A stretch of 64,000 nt of DNA, taken from the NCBI RefSeq assembly GCF_000368565.1, contig NZ_KB849543.1, positions 293,736-357,735 on the forward strand, read 5' to 3'. Position 1 is the first letter of the stretch; every line of letters begins with the position of its first letter. The stretch comes from Acinetobacter gerneri DSM 14967 = CIP 107464 = MTCC 9824 (lineage in GTDB: Bacteria; Pseudomonadota; Gammaproteobacteria; Pseudomonadales; Moraxellaceae). The position numbers and the translations under genes are program-made. A model generated the notes under the pieces. It made no database searches. It was not told the DNA's origin and was given only the letters and a program-made list of their open reading frames with translations. Shown here in pieces: positions 8,772 to 17,490 of the stretch.

Positions 8772-8960
8772 ATAAACACTCCGAAGATGCCGCTGCAATG
8801 TCGTTACCCTTGAACCCTTAAAGTTCAAGGTGGACGCGACGCATACTTGCCGGGTTTCCTACACGAGGTAGGCATACGCTCTAAATATGCAGAACGCAAT
8901 CCGAAGATGTAGATATCGGCTCAGGGGAATCAGACCCGCTGGCGAACATCCCAGAGTTAT
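8772..8960 (-). ncRNA. ssrS: 6S RNA
   Basis: Read on the minus strand this stretch has the conserved 6S landmarks: a start like CTCTGGGATGTTCGCCAGCG, then CCCCTGAGCCGATAT, later CACCTTGAACTTTAAGGGTTCAAGG, and a 3' arm GGCATCTTCGGAG that pairs with the 5' end. The total is about 185 nt, the usual size. 6S RNA mimics an open promoter and sequesters sigma-70 RNA polymerase in stationary phase. It lies downstream of zapA as in many gammaproteobacteria. The ends are estimated from the closing stem. The usual downstream neighbour (a 5-formyl-THF cyclo-ligase gene) is replaced by the CRISPR-Cas locus. Confidence 0.93.
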
Positions 8961-9061
8961 ATTTAGTATACCTAATTTGAGCTTTTTGGCAAATCTGAGA
9001 TTGCTAAACATCGAAATAAATACTCAAAAATAGAGATCAAATGCACAAAGAAAAAGCAGTT

Positions 9062-9346
9062 TTAAACTGCTTTTTCAACATCTTCCAAAATCGTGCTCAA
9101 CAAGCGTTCACAATGTGAATATTCTTGTAAGGATTTGTTCATGGATAAGACTTCTTGCATCAACTCTAAAGCCACCATAATGACCAATTTGTTGTGTTCA
9201 ACATTGGGTGCTTTACGACGAAATTCTTGAAATTTTTCATTTAAAAGCTGACCCGCACGTTCTAAATCAGGTTTTTGATCAACTGTTGTCGATAAACGGA
9301 AAGTTTGCTCAATTAGACGTAATTCGACAGTAACGACTTCACTCAT
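9062..9346 (-). CDS. zapA: Cell division protein ZapA
   Basis: The 94-residue protein matches ZapA, which bundles FtsZ filaments at the division site. The N-terminal VTVELRLIEQTFRLS strand region and the helical segment NKLVIMVALELMQEVLSM followed by a coiled coil are typical. It is the second gene after a coiled-coil protein, 3 bp downstream of its stop codon, so the two are co-translated. 6S RNA follows about 100 bp downstream. Confidence 0.93.
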   Translation of the reverse strand: MSEVVTVELRLIEQTFRLSTTVDQKPDLERAGQLLNEKFQEFRRKAPNVEHNKLVIMVALELMQEVLSMNKSLQEYSHCERLLSTILEDVEKAV

Positions 9347-9349
9347 GAA

Positions 9350-9901
9350 TTAAACCTCCTCATTCGCATCAGTTGGATGAGCAAGCTGTGCAATTTCTTG
9401 CGCATGATGATCTTGTTCAGTACCTAAAATAGATAAGCGTTGAATAATGGCTTCAACTTTATTTTTCGCATGTTCATTCTTTTGAACTAAGCGTTCTCTT
9501 TCAGTCTTCAAATCTTGAATTTCTTGATTGGCATGACGTTGTTGATTGAGCATATTTTCTTTGCTCACTCGTAATTCATTGCGTTCAGCCAAGATTTCCT
9601 GAAAACGATTTTTCAGATCCGTACAACTTTTCTCCAAACGACCATAACGATCGGCAAGTGTCGTTGCATCTGTATTGAGTGTTTTGAGCTGGTCTTCAAG
9701 ATTTTTCACCACGTCATTTAAACGTTCAATTTCGTCCTGCTTTTGCGTGATGATACTGTTTTTATGCGTGATTTGCGCATGATGCTGCTCGTCACTGTTA
9801 TCTTTTTCCTTTAACAGTGAAGCATTTTCACTTGAAAGTTGCTCAAGGCGATTTTTTAAAACGCCGAAATGCGCTTGTAAGCGCTGTAATTGTTCTAACA
9901 T
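9350..9901 (-). CDS. Coiled-coil protein, possible ZapB-like division factor
   Basis: The 183-residue protein is almost entirely predicted coiled coil, rich in Glu, Gln, Lys and Asn with heptad-like leucines. The segment LEQLSSENASLLKEKDN near the N-terminus recalls ZapB-type or TIGR02449-type proteins often found just upstream of zapA. A start 44 codons further upstream would add a hydrophobic stretch and run into the start of the divergent ygfB gene, so the ATG at 9901 is preferred. A division role is inferred from the zapA linkage. The family identity is not certain. Confidence 0.75.
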   Translation of the reverse strand: MLEQLQRLQAHFGVLKNRLEQLSSENASLLKEKDNSDEQHHAQITHKNSIITQKQDEIERLNDVVKNLEDQLKTLNTDATTLADRYGRLEKSCTDLKNRFQEILAERNELRVSKENMLNQQRHANQEIQDLKTERERLVQKNEHAKNKVEAIIQRLSILGTEQDHHAQEIAQLAHPTDANEEV

Positions 9902-9966
9902 AACGTGGTCGCACAGAATTGCAATCAAAGGTAATATATACAGAAGTATAGAGATTGGATAAGCGA

Positions 9967-10596
9967 ATGCAAGATGATATTTCAGGTTGGTCAGATTGGA
10001 GCCAAAATTTTGATGGGATTGAAGAAATTTCAAGCCCTAGTGAGTTACATGGCTTATTAACAGGTATTGTTTGTGTTACAGAAGCGCCGACACGAGATGA
10101 ATGGTTACAAATTTTATCTACGCTCAATATTCCTAAAATGGACGATGACGCACTTGCTTTGTTAACAGAAGAAGGTGAAGACGTTGCGCATGCGTTGAAT
10201 GACGATGAATTGGACTATTTACCGATGCTTCCAGATGATGAACATTTCTTGGTTGAACGTGTTCAAGCGCTTGCAGATTGGTGTGCAGGTGTGGTGCTTG
10301 GTTTTGGACTCGCATCAGGGCACTTGCGTAATGATGAGCAAGAGTTGATTGAACATTTACAAGATGTAGCTGCAGTCGAATTTGATGAATCAGACAATGA
10401 TGAAGAGGGTGAGATGAGCTACCAAGAATTATTTGAATTTGTGCGTTTGATTCCTGTTAGCTTGTCTGTTGGACGCAAAAAAGTGCCTGTAAATGAAAGT
10501 TCTTTACTGCAACATTTTCAAGCAAAATTGAAAAATGCTCCGCAATTAGACAATGAAAATGTCGTAGAAATGTTTACACCGCATCGTCCAAGCTAA
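9967..10596 (+). CDS. ygfB: UPF0149 (YgfB-like) protein
   Basis: The 209-residue acidic protein has the UPF0149 features SELHGLLTGIVC near the N-terminus, WCAGVVLGFGLASG in the middle, and YQELFEFVRLIPVSL near the end. In E. coli and P. aeruginosa the gene also lies next to pepP-ubiH. The P. aeruginosa protein affects expression of cell-wall amidase genes, but the role here is unknown. A TTG at 9955 would add four residues; the ATG at 9967 was chosen. It is divergent from the coiled-coil/zapA pair. Confidence 0.9.
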   Translation: MQDDISGWSDWSQNFDGIEEISSPSELHGLLTGIVCVTEAPTRDEWLQILSTLNIPKMDDDALALLTEEGEDVAHALNDDELDYLPMLPDDEHFLVERVQALADWCAGVVLGFGLASGHLRNDEQELIEHLQDVAAVEFDESDNDEEGEMSYQELFEFVRLIPVSLSVGRKKVPVNESSLLQHFQAKLKNAPQLDNENVVEMFTPHRPS

Positions 10597-10613
10597 ATAG
10601 AATATAAATTAAT

Positions 10614-10656
10614 ATATTTGAAATCTTTTCAGCTTTTGGCTGATGATTTCAAATAT
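10614..10656. terminator. Long palindromic hairpin after ygfB
   Basis: ATATTTGAAATC (10614-10625) pairs perfectly with GATTTCAAATAT (10645-10656), and CAGC/GCTG extends the stem inside (10630-10633, 10639-10642). No strong T tract follows, so it may be a weak or factor-assisted terminator, or an mRNA 3'-end stabiliser. Confidence 0.5.
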
Positions 10657-10833
10657 ATGTTTTGAAAATGTCGAGCTTATCGAAGCTGGATAAGCCAAGA
10701 TCTACGCACAATGTTTTGTTTAAATAAAATGATTGTGAATTGAAACTGCAATGGGTTATATATTGTAGAGTTCAGATTGATCATCATGTCACCCCTTTTA
10801 GATTCTGTATTAACCATAGAAGCTGTATAAATA

Positions 10834-12180
10834 ATGAAATTGACTCAAGCCGAATATCAACAACGTCGTGATCACCTCGCAGCAGAAATGGGCGCAAATA
10901 GTATTGCAATTATTGCAACAAGCCCAGAAGTCATGCGAAATAATGATGCAGATTACAAGTTTAGAGCGGATAGTAGTTTTTATTATTTAACTGGCTTTGC
11001 AGAGCCTGAAGCAGTGGCAGTGATTGAGACTTCTGCTGATGGTGAGGATTATACCTATAGCCTATTTTGCCGTGAACGTAATCGTGAGATGGAAATCTGG
11101 ACAGGTTATCGAGCAGGCATAGATGGTGCGGTCGATGACTATGATGCGGATGAAGCATATGCCATTGATCTGCTAGATGAAGAAATTATTGAAAAATTAT
11201 TGGGTAAAGAAAAATTATTTTATCGTATGGGCGCAAAGCCTGAGTTTGATACCCGTGTAAATACTTGGTTGAAAAAAACTGAACAAATGCATCAACGTAA
11301 AGGTGTGACTGTTCCTGCACGCGTGATTCAGCTTAATCGTATTTTAGATGAAATGCGTTTGTTCAAATCTGAAGCAGAAATTGAAATGATGCAAATTGCC
11401 TCAGATATCAGCGCTAAAGCGCATACCCGTGCGATGCAAACAGTGCACCCGGGTATGATGGAATACGCGCTTGAAGCCGAACTGAATTATATTTTTGGGC
11501 AAAATGGCTGCGTTCCATCTTATAACAGCATCGTTGGTGGTGGCGAAAATGGCTGCATTTTACATTATGTAGAAAATAACAAAGTGCTTAAAGACGGTGA
11601 TTTGGTACTGATCGATGCTGCTTGTGAATATGATTGTTATGCATCAGATATCACGCGTACATTCCCGATTAATGGCAAATTTAGTCCAGAACAAAAAGCG
11701 TTATACAATGTTATTTTGGATGCGCAAATTGCAGCGATTGATGTTGTACGTGTAGGTCAATCTTATAAAGAACCACATAATGTCGCTGTCAAAATCATGG
11801 TTCAAGGCTTGCTTGATCTAGGAATCATGCAAGGCAATTTAGACGAAATTATTGAAAGTGAACGCTATCGTCAATTTTATATGCACGGCACAGGGCATTG
11901 GTTAGGCTTGGATGTGCATGATGTTGGGGATTATAAAATTGATGAAGAATGGCGTAATTATGAAGTCGGTATGGTGGTGACAGTAGAGCCGGGACTTTAT
12001 ATTGCACCAGATGATGAAAATGTAGAAAGTCGTTGGCGTGGTATTGGTATTCGTATCGAAGATGATGTATTGGTGACTGAACATGGTCCACGCGTTTTAA
12101 CCAAAAATGTCGTTAAAACTGTGGCTGAAATTGAAGAATTGATGGCAAATTCTCAAGCACAAAATCTTATTAAAAATTGA
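10834..12180 (+). CDS. pepP: Xaa-Pro aminopeptidase PepP
   Basis: The 448-residue protein is a cytoplasmic metallopeptidase that removes the residue before an N-terminal Xaa-Pro bond. The aminopeptidase-P N-terminal domain (residues 1-170, with FYYLTGFAEPEA) precedes the pita-bread M24 domain. The dinuclear metal ligands sit in LIDAACEYDCYASDITRTFP (two Asp), HGTGHWLGLDVHD (His), TVEPGLY (Glu) and GIRIEDD (Glu). The length matches E. coli PepP (441). It begins the pepP-ubiH-ubiI operon, with ubiH 19 bp downstream. Confidence 0.95.
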   Translation: MKLTQAEYQQRRDHLAAEMGANSIAIIATSPEVMRNNDADYKFRADSSFYYLTGFAEPEAVAVIETSADGEDYTYSLFCRERNREMEIWTGYRAGIDGAVDDYDADEAYAIDLLDEEIIEKLLGKEKLFYRMGAKPEFDTRVNTWLKKTEQMHQRKGVTVPARVIQLNRILDEMRLFKSEAEIEMMQIASDISAKAHTRAMQTVHPGMMEYALEAELNYIFGQNGCVPSYNSIVGGGENGCILHYVENNKVLKDGDLVLIDAACEYDCYASDITRTFPINGKFSPEQKALYNVILDAQIAAIDVVRVGQSYKEPHNVAVKIMVQGLLDLGIMQGNLDEIIESERYRQFYMHGTGHWLGLDVHDVGDYKIDEEWRNYEVGMVVTVEPGLYIAPDDENVESRWRGIGIRIEDDVLVTEHGPRVLTKNVVKTVAEIEELMANSQAQNLIKN

Positions 12181-12199
12181 TAAAAACTTTGGGGTAGAT

Positions 12200-13423
12200 A
12201 TGCAAAACGATCTAGTAACAGAAAAAGTCATCATTGTTGGTGGTGGCATGGTGGGTCTAAGCTTGGCTTTAATGTTGGCGAAGCAAAAGATTCAGGTACA
12301 GCTTTTAGAAGCGATTAAGTATCCAATTTTTGAATCAGAGGGTGAGATTCCTTATCACTCTAGTTTTGATGCACGTAATACTGCACTGTCACGTCGTAGT
12401 GTGCAGATTTATCAGCAGCTTGGTCTTTGGGATTTATTGCAAGTTCATGCCACACCGATTTTACAAGTGCATATTACAGAGCAAGGCAGTTTTGGTAAGG
12501 CAAGACTGGTTGCTGAAGAAGAAAAAGTAGAGAGCTTTGGTCAAGTCATCGAAAATGCTTGGTTAGGACGTGTATTGCTGACTGAAGTTCGCAAAGAAGC
12601 GTTGATTGAGTTGATTGATGGTGTAAAAGTCACTGAGCTGAACCAAGATCAAGATCAAGTGCATATCGAAGCCAATCGTGGTGAAGAAGCATTAAAACTC
12701 AGTGCAAAATTGTTGATTGCTGCGGATGGTCGTGATTCATTTTGTCGTCAAGCGCTCGGTGTAGGCGTTGATGTACATGACTATGATCAAGTTGCGATTG
12801 TAACGGCTGTGCAGACGTCTAAGCCTCATCAGCAAGTGGGTTTTGAGCGTTTTAGTCCACTTGGTCCTTTGGCGTTGTTGCCATTGCCAGGCGAATATCG
12901 CCGTTCAGTGGTTTGGCCGGTCAAAAAGGGAACTGAGCATGAGTGGTTAGGTCAGGAAAATGATCAACATTTTCTAGATGCACTACAACATACTTATGGC
13001 GATCGTGCAGGAAAATTTGAAAAAACTGGACAACGTTTTTGCTTCCCATTATCGCAAGTCCTTGCGCACAAGCAGGCTGTGGGGCGTGTGGTCTTGATGG
13101 GTAATGCGGCACATACCATCCACCCCGTTGCAGGGCAAGGTTTCAATCTTTGCTTGCGTGATGCATTTGTATTATTGCGTTTTATTACAGAGCAATTGGA
13201 AGCATCTGAAGATATTGGACAGCCTGAAATGTTATTGGCTTATGAGCAGTCACGTTTAGAAGATCAAAAACGTGTGATTAAGTTCTGTGATTCGGTGGTT
13301 CGTGGTTTTAGTAATTCTAATCCTATTTTAAAACTGATTCGTAATACTGGCTTGGTTGCATTTGATGTGATTCCGGGGATTAAGCCTTTGGTTGCCAATT
13401 ATGCAATGGGATTGAAAGCATGA
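12200..13423 (+). CDS. ubiH: Ubiquinone hydroxylase, UbiH family
   Basis: The 407-residue FAD-dependent aromatic hydroxylase has the N-terminal Rossmann motif IIVGGGMVGLSLAL and the second FAD motif GNAAHTIHPVAGQGFNLCLRD about 300 residues in. UbiH-type enzymes hydroxylate the ring of the ubiquinone precursor in the membrane-associated Ubi complex. It follows pepP and overlaps the next hydroxylase gene by 4 bp (ATGA). The gene order equals that of E. coli pepP-ubiH-ubiI, which supports the assignment. Exact ring position cannot be read from sequence. Confidence 0.9.
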   Translation: MQNDLVTEKVIIVGGGMVGLSLALMLAKQKIQVQLLEAIKYPIFESEGEIPYHSSFDARNTALSRRSVQIYQQLGLWDLLQVHATPILQVHITEQGSFGKARLVAEEEKVESFGQVIENAWLGRVLLTEVRKEALIELIDGVKVTELNQDQDQVHIEANRGEEALKLSAKLLIAADGRDSFCRQALGVGVDVHDYDQVAIVTAVQTSKPHQQVGFERFSPLGPLALLPLPGEYRRSVVWPVKKGTEHEWLGQENDQHFLDALQHTYGDRAGKFEKTGQRFCFPLSQVLAHKQAVGRVVLMGNAAHTIHPVAGQGFNLCLRDAFVLLRFITEQLEASEDIGQPEMLLAYEQSRLEDQKRVIKFCDSVVRGFSNSNPILKLIRNTGLVAFDVIPGIKPLVANYAMGLKA

Positions 13424-14652
13424 GCGAACTTTTAGATGTTGTCATCGTTGGTGGTGGTCTGGTTGGTGGTTTAACAGCATTATTATTGGCGCAAGGTGGC
13501 GTTCAAGCAACGGTATTGGATGCAGCTCCTGTACTTGATCGAGAAAAAGTTTTGGCTACGCCAAATCCGCGTGTATTGGCGCTCAGTCAAGCGACGATCC
13601 ATTTGCTACAAACAGCCAATGTCTGGGATAAAATCGCCCGCCAGATGCCTTATACGGGCATGCATGTATGGAATAAAAATGGCTATGGTGAAATTAGCTT
13701 TGGTTATGCCTCAGAAAAGCAACCCAGCCTGAAACAAAGTTTAGGTTCAATGGTTGAACCAAGTTTGATTAACCTGGCGATTCAGCAGGAAATGCTAGAG
13801 AAGGTCAAAGACTATCGAACTCAAGTGAAAGTGGTTCGTATCGAAAAGGGTGTGGGTTGTTGGATCGTACAGCTTGCCGATGGTACAACGCTTCGGACTA
13901 AATTGCTGATTGGTGCAGATGGTGCAAATTCATTTGTACGTGATCAGGCTTTTATTGGCTTAGATGTGTTGGATTACAAACAATCTGGCGTAACTTGTGC
14001 GATTAAAACCGTACAACCGCATCGACATGTAGCACGTCAGATATTCCTGCCTACAGGTCCTTTGGCTTATTTGCCTATGGCAAGCTTGGATGCTTCGAAA
14101 AATGGTTATTGGCAGTCTATCGTTTGGACATTACCTTCAGATTATGCCGATGAGTATTCCGCTTTAGATGATGACGCATTTAAATGCTTATTGACCTTGG
14201 AAAGCCAAAACATGCTCGGGGGTGTTGTAGACGTTCAATCACGTGCGACATTCCCATTAAAAGCACGTTCTGCTGAGCACTATGTCTTAGATGGATTGGC
14301 ATTGATTGGCGATGCTGCACATGTCATTCATCCTCTTGCTGGTCAAGGGGTCAATATTGGCACCTTAGATGCGGCAGTATTGTGTGATGTGTTGTTGCAT
14401 GATTTAAAACGTGGCGTTTGGGCGCATGAACAGACCTTAAAACGTTATGAACATCGTCGTCGTGGTGAAAATCTGGCGATGATGCATAGTATGTCTGCGA
14501 TTGGTTGGCTTGAAACAAGCGAATTTTATCCAGTGGTTTGGGCGCGAAATTTCGGGGTCAATCAGGTCGATAAATTGGCAACATTCAAAGATGCATTTAT
14601 GACTCAAGCCAGTGGCATAAATAGCCTAAAACAGACGCGATATGCGGTCTAA
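13420..14652 (+). CDS. ubiI: Second ubiquinone-biosynthesis FAD hydroxylase (UbiI/UbiF type)
   Basis: The 410-residue homologue of the previous gene has an N-terminal VVIVGGGLVGGLTALLLA and a later GDAAHVIHPLAGQGVNIGTLDA. Its position after ubiH and the 4-bp overlap match E. coli ubiI (visC). Acinetobacter needs three ring hydroxylations and enzymes of this family have variable regioselectivity, so UbiF-like or combined activity is possible. Confidence 0.82.
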   Translation: MSELLDVVIVGGGLVGGLTALLLAQGGVQATVLDAAPVLDREKVLATPNPRVLALSQATIHLLQTANVWDKIARQMPYTGMHVWNKNGYGEISFGYASEKQPSLKQSLGSMVEPSLINLAIQQEMLEKVKDYRTQVKVVRIEKGVGCWIVQLADGTTLRTKLLIGADGANSFVRDQAFIGLDVLDYKQSGVTCAIKTVQPHRHVARQIFLPTGPLAYLPMASLDASKNGYWQSIVWTLPSDYADEYSALDDDAFKCLLTLESQNMLGGVVDVQSRATFPLKARSAEHYVLDGLALIGDAAHVIHPLAGQGVNIGTLDAAVLCDVLLHDLKRGVWAHEQTLKRYEHRRRGENLAMMHSMSAIGWLETSEFYPVVWARNFGVNQVDKLATFKDAFMTQASGINSLKQTRYAV

Positions 14653-14818
14653 GTGTTATTTTTAGACAGTCATTTAAAATTGATTACGAATTTGGCTAAA
14701 AAAAATACGTTTTTTTGATATTTAGCTCTTTGCGAAATGCGAAGAGCTTGATACATTTCTCGGTATATAGAAACCAAATTGAATGTGGCAATTTGTAGTC
14801 ATTCACGGGGAGGAATAA

Positions 14819-15064
14819 ATGGCTGATGTAAATGATTACGACGAAAATGAAGACACTACCGTAGATGATGAAGAAGCCAAAGCGGCTGAAAAAGGTGGTG
14901 ATGCAGAAGATACCGTATCTGATGCAGATATGGCTGAAGCTGAAACATTGACTGTGACAGCAAAGCAAAAACAACGTCAAGCACTTGAAGATGAAGTTGC
15001 TGCTTTCTTGGCTCGTGGTGGAAAAATTACAGAAGTCCCACCTGATGCCGATGCAGAAGACTAA
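14819..15064 (+). CDS. sutA: SutA-like RNA polymerase-associated protein
   Basis: The 81-residue, very acidic protein has a disordered N-terminus rich in Asp, Glu and Ala, then the segment AKQKQRQALEDEVAAFLARG, GKITEV and an acidic tail. The middle segment matches the conserved core of P. aeruginosa SutA (AKQKERDALARAMEEFLSRG as recalled), a small protein that binds RNA polymerase and supports ribosomal and maintenance transcription in slow growth. The tail is shorter than in Pseudomonas. A very strong GGGGAGGAA ribosome binding site lies 5 bp before the ATG. The gene stands alone and is closed by a strong terminator at 15098, so it is probably highly expressed. Confidence 0.78.
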   Translation: MADVNDYDENEDTTVDDEEAKAAEKGGDAEDTVSDADMAEAETLTVTAKQKQRQALEDEVAAFLARGGKITEVPPDADAED

Positions 15065-15097
15065 GAGCAATCAAAGTCTGACATAGGTCATCTTTTA

Positions 15098-15125
15098 AAA
15101 CACCGCTTAGAGCGGTGTTTTTTTT
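15098..15125 (+). terminator. Intrinsic terminator of sutA
   Basis: AAACACCGCT (15098-15107) pairs with AGCGGTGTTT (15111-15120) around the loop TAG, followed by more T residues. This is a textbook rho-independent terminator. Confidence 0.92.
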
Positions 15126-15206
15126 ACAATCTAAATCTACTTCTGTGTAGCCCGATCATTAAAGTCAGGTCATTACGATCTTTATTTTGATTGCACATAA
15201 ACAAAA

Positions 15207-15233
15207 AAAAGACCGCGAATGCGGTCTTTTTTT
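15207..15233 (-). terminator. Terminator of pckG, usable in both directions
   Basis: AAAAGACCGC (15207-15216) pairs with GCGGTCTTTT (15221-15230) around GAAT. An A run lies to its left and a T run to its right, so it can end pckG on the minus strand and back up the sutA terminator on the plus strand. Confidence 0.9.
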
Positions 15234-15243
15234 AGAAGCTTAA

Positions 15244-17082
15244 TTAAGCAACTTTTTCAGCTTTTACAGCTTCAAGCAATGCAGCTTGACGCTCTTTCAA
15301 TGCAGCTGGTAAACGCTCACCAAGTTTGTTGAATAACTCAGTGTGGCTTTCCAATTCTTTAACCCATTGATCTTTGTTTTGAGCAGTTACAAGGTCAAAG
15401 TCAGCTTGAGAGAAATCAGTACCAGTCCAGTTAAGGTCTGCATAAGTAGGAACTAAACCAATTGGAGTTTCTACAGCATTTGCACGACCTTCACAGCGGT
15501 TGATGATCCACTCAAGAACACGCATGTTTTGACCGAAACCAGGCCATACGAAGTTGCCTTCAGCATCACGACGGAACCAGTTTACATTGTAGATCTTAGG
15601 AAGATTGTTACCAGCAGCTTTCGCTTTAGCACCAACTTCTTCGCCCAATTCTAACCAATGAGAGAAATAGTCAGCCATGTTATAGCCAGCAAATGGAAGC
15701 ATTGCAAATGGGTCACGGCGTACAACACCTTGTTGACCAACTGCAGCAGCAGTTGTTTCAGAACCCATAGTTGCTGCTTTATACACACCATCAACCCAGT
15801 CAAAAGCTTCTGAGATTAAAGGCACAGTGTCAGCACGGCGACCACCGAAGATGAACGCAGAAATCGGAACACCTGCTGGATTTTCCCAGTCAGCATCGAT
15901 AGAAGGGCATTGCGCAGCAGAAACAGTGAAACGTGCATTTGGATGTGCAGCTTTTTCACCAGCAACGTGTGGCTGACCTTTCCAGTTAGTAAGGTTTGCA
16001 GGAACTTCTTTAGAAAGACCTTCCCACCAAACTTCGCCATTATCAGTAACAGCAACGTTTGTATAGATCACGTCTTTATGAAGTGTAGCCATACAGTTTG
16101 GATTTGTTTTGGTATTTGTACCAGGCGCTACACCGAAGAAACCAGCTTCAGGGTTAATCGCATATAAACGACCATCTTCACCTGGTTTGATCCAAGCAAT
16201 ATCGTCACCTACAGTTTCGATTTTCCAACCTTCATAACCCGCTGGTGGAATCAACATTGCAAAGTTGGTTTTACCACAAGCAGAAGGGAATGCAGCAGCG
16301 ATATAGTGTTTTTCACCTTGTGGGTTTGTTACGCCCAAGATCAACATGTGTTCAGCCAACCAACCTTGTTGACGACCCATAGAAGAAGCAATACGTAAAG
16401 CTAAGCATTTTTTACCAAGCAATGCATTACCGCCGTAACCTGAACCATAAGACCAGATTTCACGAGTTTCTGGATAATGCACGATATATTTTTCAGGGTT
16501 ACAAGGCCAAGCGACGTCTTTTTGACCAGCAGCAAGTGGAGCACCTACTGTGTGTACGCAAGGGATGTAATCGCCATCAGTACCAAGTACGTCATAAACA
16601 GCTTTACCCATACGTGCCATTTTGCGCATACTAACAGCAACATAAGGAGAATCAGTAAGTTCGATACCGATATGTGCAATATGGCTTCCTAAAGGACCCA
16701 TAGAGAAAGGAACAACGTACATAGTACGACCTTCCATTGCACCGTCAAACAAACCGTTTAAACGAGTACGCATTTCAGCTGGAGCTTCCCAGTTGTTTGT
16801 TGCGCCTGCGTCTTCTTGTTTTTCAGAACAGATAAAAGTACGACCTTCAACACGTGCAACGTCAGAAGGGTCAGAATTTGCTAAATAAGAACCAGGATGT
16901 TTTTCTTGGTTTAAAGCTTGCATAGTGCCGTTAGCGATCATCAAGTCAATATAACGTTGATATTCTTCGTCGCTACCGTCACACCATTCAATCTTTGCTG
17001 GTTTCGTTAATTTTGCAATTTCTTCAACCCACGCAATAAGCTTGGGATGACGAACGAATTCTGGTGCGTTCACTTGGGTCAT
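15244..17082 (-). CDS. pckG: Phosphoenolpyruvate carboxykinase (GTP)
   Basis: The 612-residue protein converts oxaloacetate and GTP to phosphoenolpyruvate, CO2 and GDP, the first step of gluconeogenesis. This is central for Acinetobacter, which grows mainly on organic acids. The GTP-type enzyme is recognised by its length, by the P-loop with catalytic cysteine [13 protein letters not shown], and by [18 protein letters not shown]. An ATG nine codons upstream (17109) exists, but [15 protein letters not shown] at 17082 agrees with family N-termini and has an AGG 9-10 bp upstream. The gene stands alone with its own terminator. Confidence 0.95.
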   Translation of the reverse strand: MTQVNAPEFVRHPKLIAWVEEIAKLTKPAKIEWCDGSDEEYQRYIDLMIANGTMQALNQEKHPGSYLANSDPSDVARVEGRTFICSEKQEDAGATNNWEAPAEMRTRLNGLFDGAMEGRTMYVVPFSMGPLGSHIAHIGIELTDSPYVAVSMRKMARMGKAVYDVLGTDGDYIPCVHTVGAPLAAGQKDVAWPCNPEKYIVHYPETREIWSYGSGYGGNALLGKKCLALRIASSMGRQQGWLAEHMLILGVTNPQGEKHYIAAAFPSACGKTNFAMLIPPAGYEGWKIETVGDDIAWIKPGEDGRLYAINPEAGFFGVAPGTNTKTNPNCMATLHKDVIYTNVAVTDNGEVWWEGLSKEVPANLTNWKGQPHVAGEKAAHPNARFTVSAAQCPSIDADWENPAGVPISAFIFGGRRADTVPLISEAFDWVDGVYKAATMGSETTAAAVGQQGVVRRDPFAMLPFAGYNMADYFSHWLELGEEVGAKAKAAGNNLPKIYNVNWFRRDAEGNFVWPGFGQNMRVLEWIINRCEGRANAVETPIGLVPTYADLNWTGTDFSQADFDLVTAQNKDQWVKELESHTELFNKLGERLPAALKERQAALLEAVKAEKVA

Positions 17083-17490
17083 GGTGCGGCCTATCTCAAA
17101 TGTGTGCATTCATGTGCACAAAGTCAAATCCTAACGATGGGGTACATCATCAAGATTAAAGTATGAAAAAAGATGCCGTATTAAAGCATATATTCATAAA
17201 AAAAATAAGACTAAAGGCTTAAATGCTTCCAAAAGTTAAAAAATAGTTAACATATTGATATTAAAGTTTAAAGTGCCTTTTAGTGCTTGTTTATTGTAGC
17301 ATTTCTTTAAAATATATTTAGCATTTATTTTAAAAATTTTAATAAAAATCATTACATTATGTTATTTATAAAGTGAAATGTAACATTATGGGATTATTGA
17401 ATCGTGAGCATTCAAATTTTACATAAAAAAGATATTAATTGCTTATTAAATCGGCGAAATTAGAGCAAATGCTTTAAGTAAATCAAAATT
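17083..17490. other. Intergenic region between pckG and the lipid kinase
   Basis: This 408-bp very AT-rich region must hold the pckG promoter on the minus strand and the lipid kinase promoter on the plus strand. The only structure noticed is a short inverted repeat TTACATT/AATGTAA at 17352-17358 and 17377-17383. No RNA gene or convincing ORF is seen. Confidence 0.6.

Noticed and set aside
9902..10033. Longer start for the coiled-coil gene upstream of zapA
   Set aside because: It would add a hydrophobic segment to a soluble coiled-coil protein and overlap the divergent ygfB start. The inner ATG is more natural.
14696..15070. Minus-strand frame across sutA
   Set aside because: It is the antisense shadow of the acidic sutA gene, giving a Phe/Cys/Ile-rich translation, and would run against the strong sutA signals.
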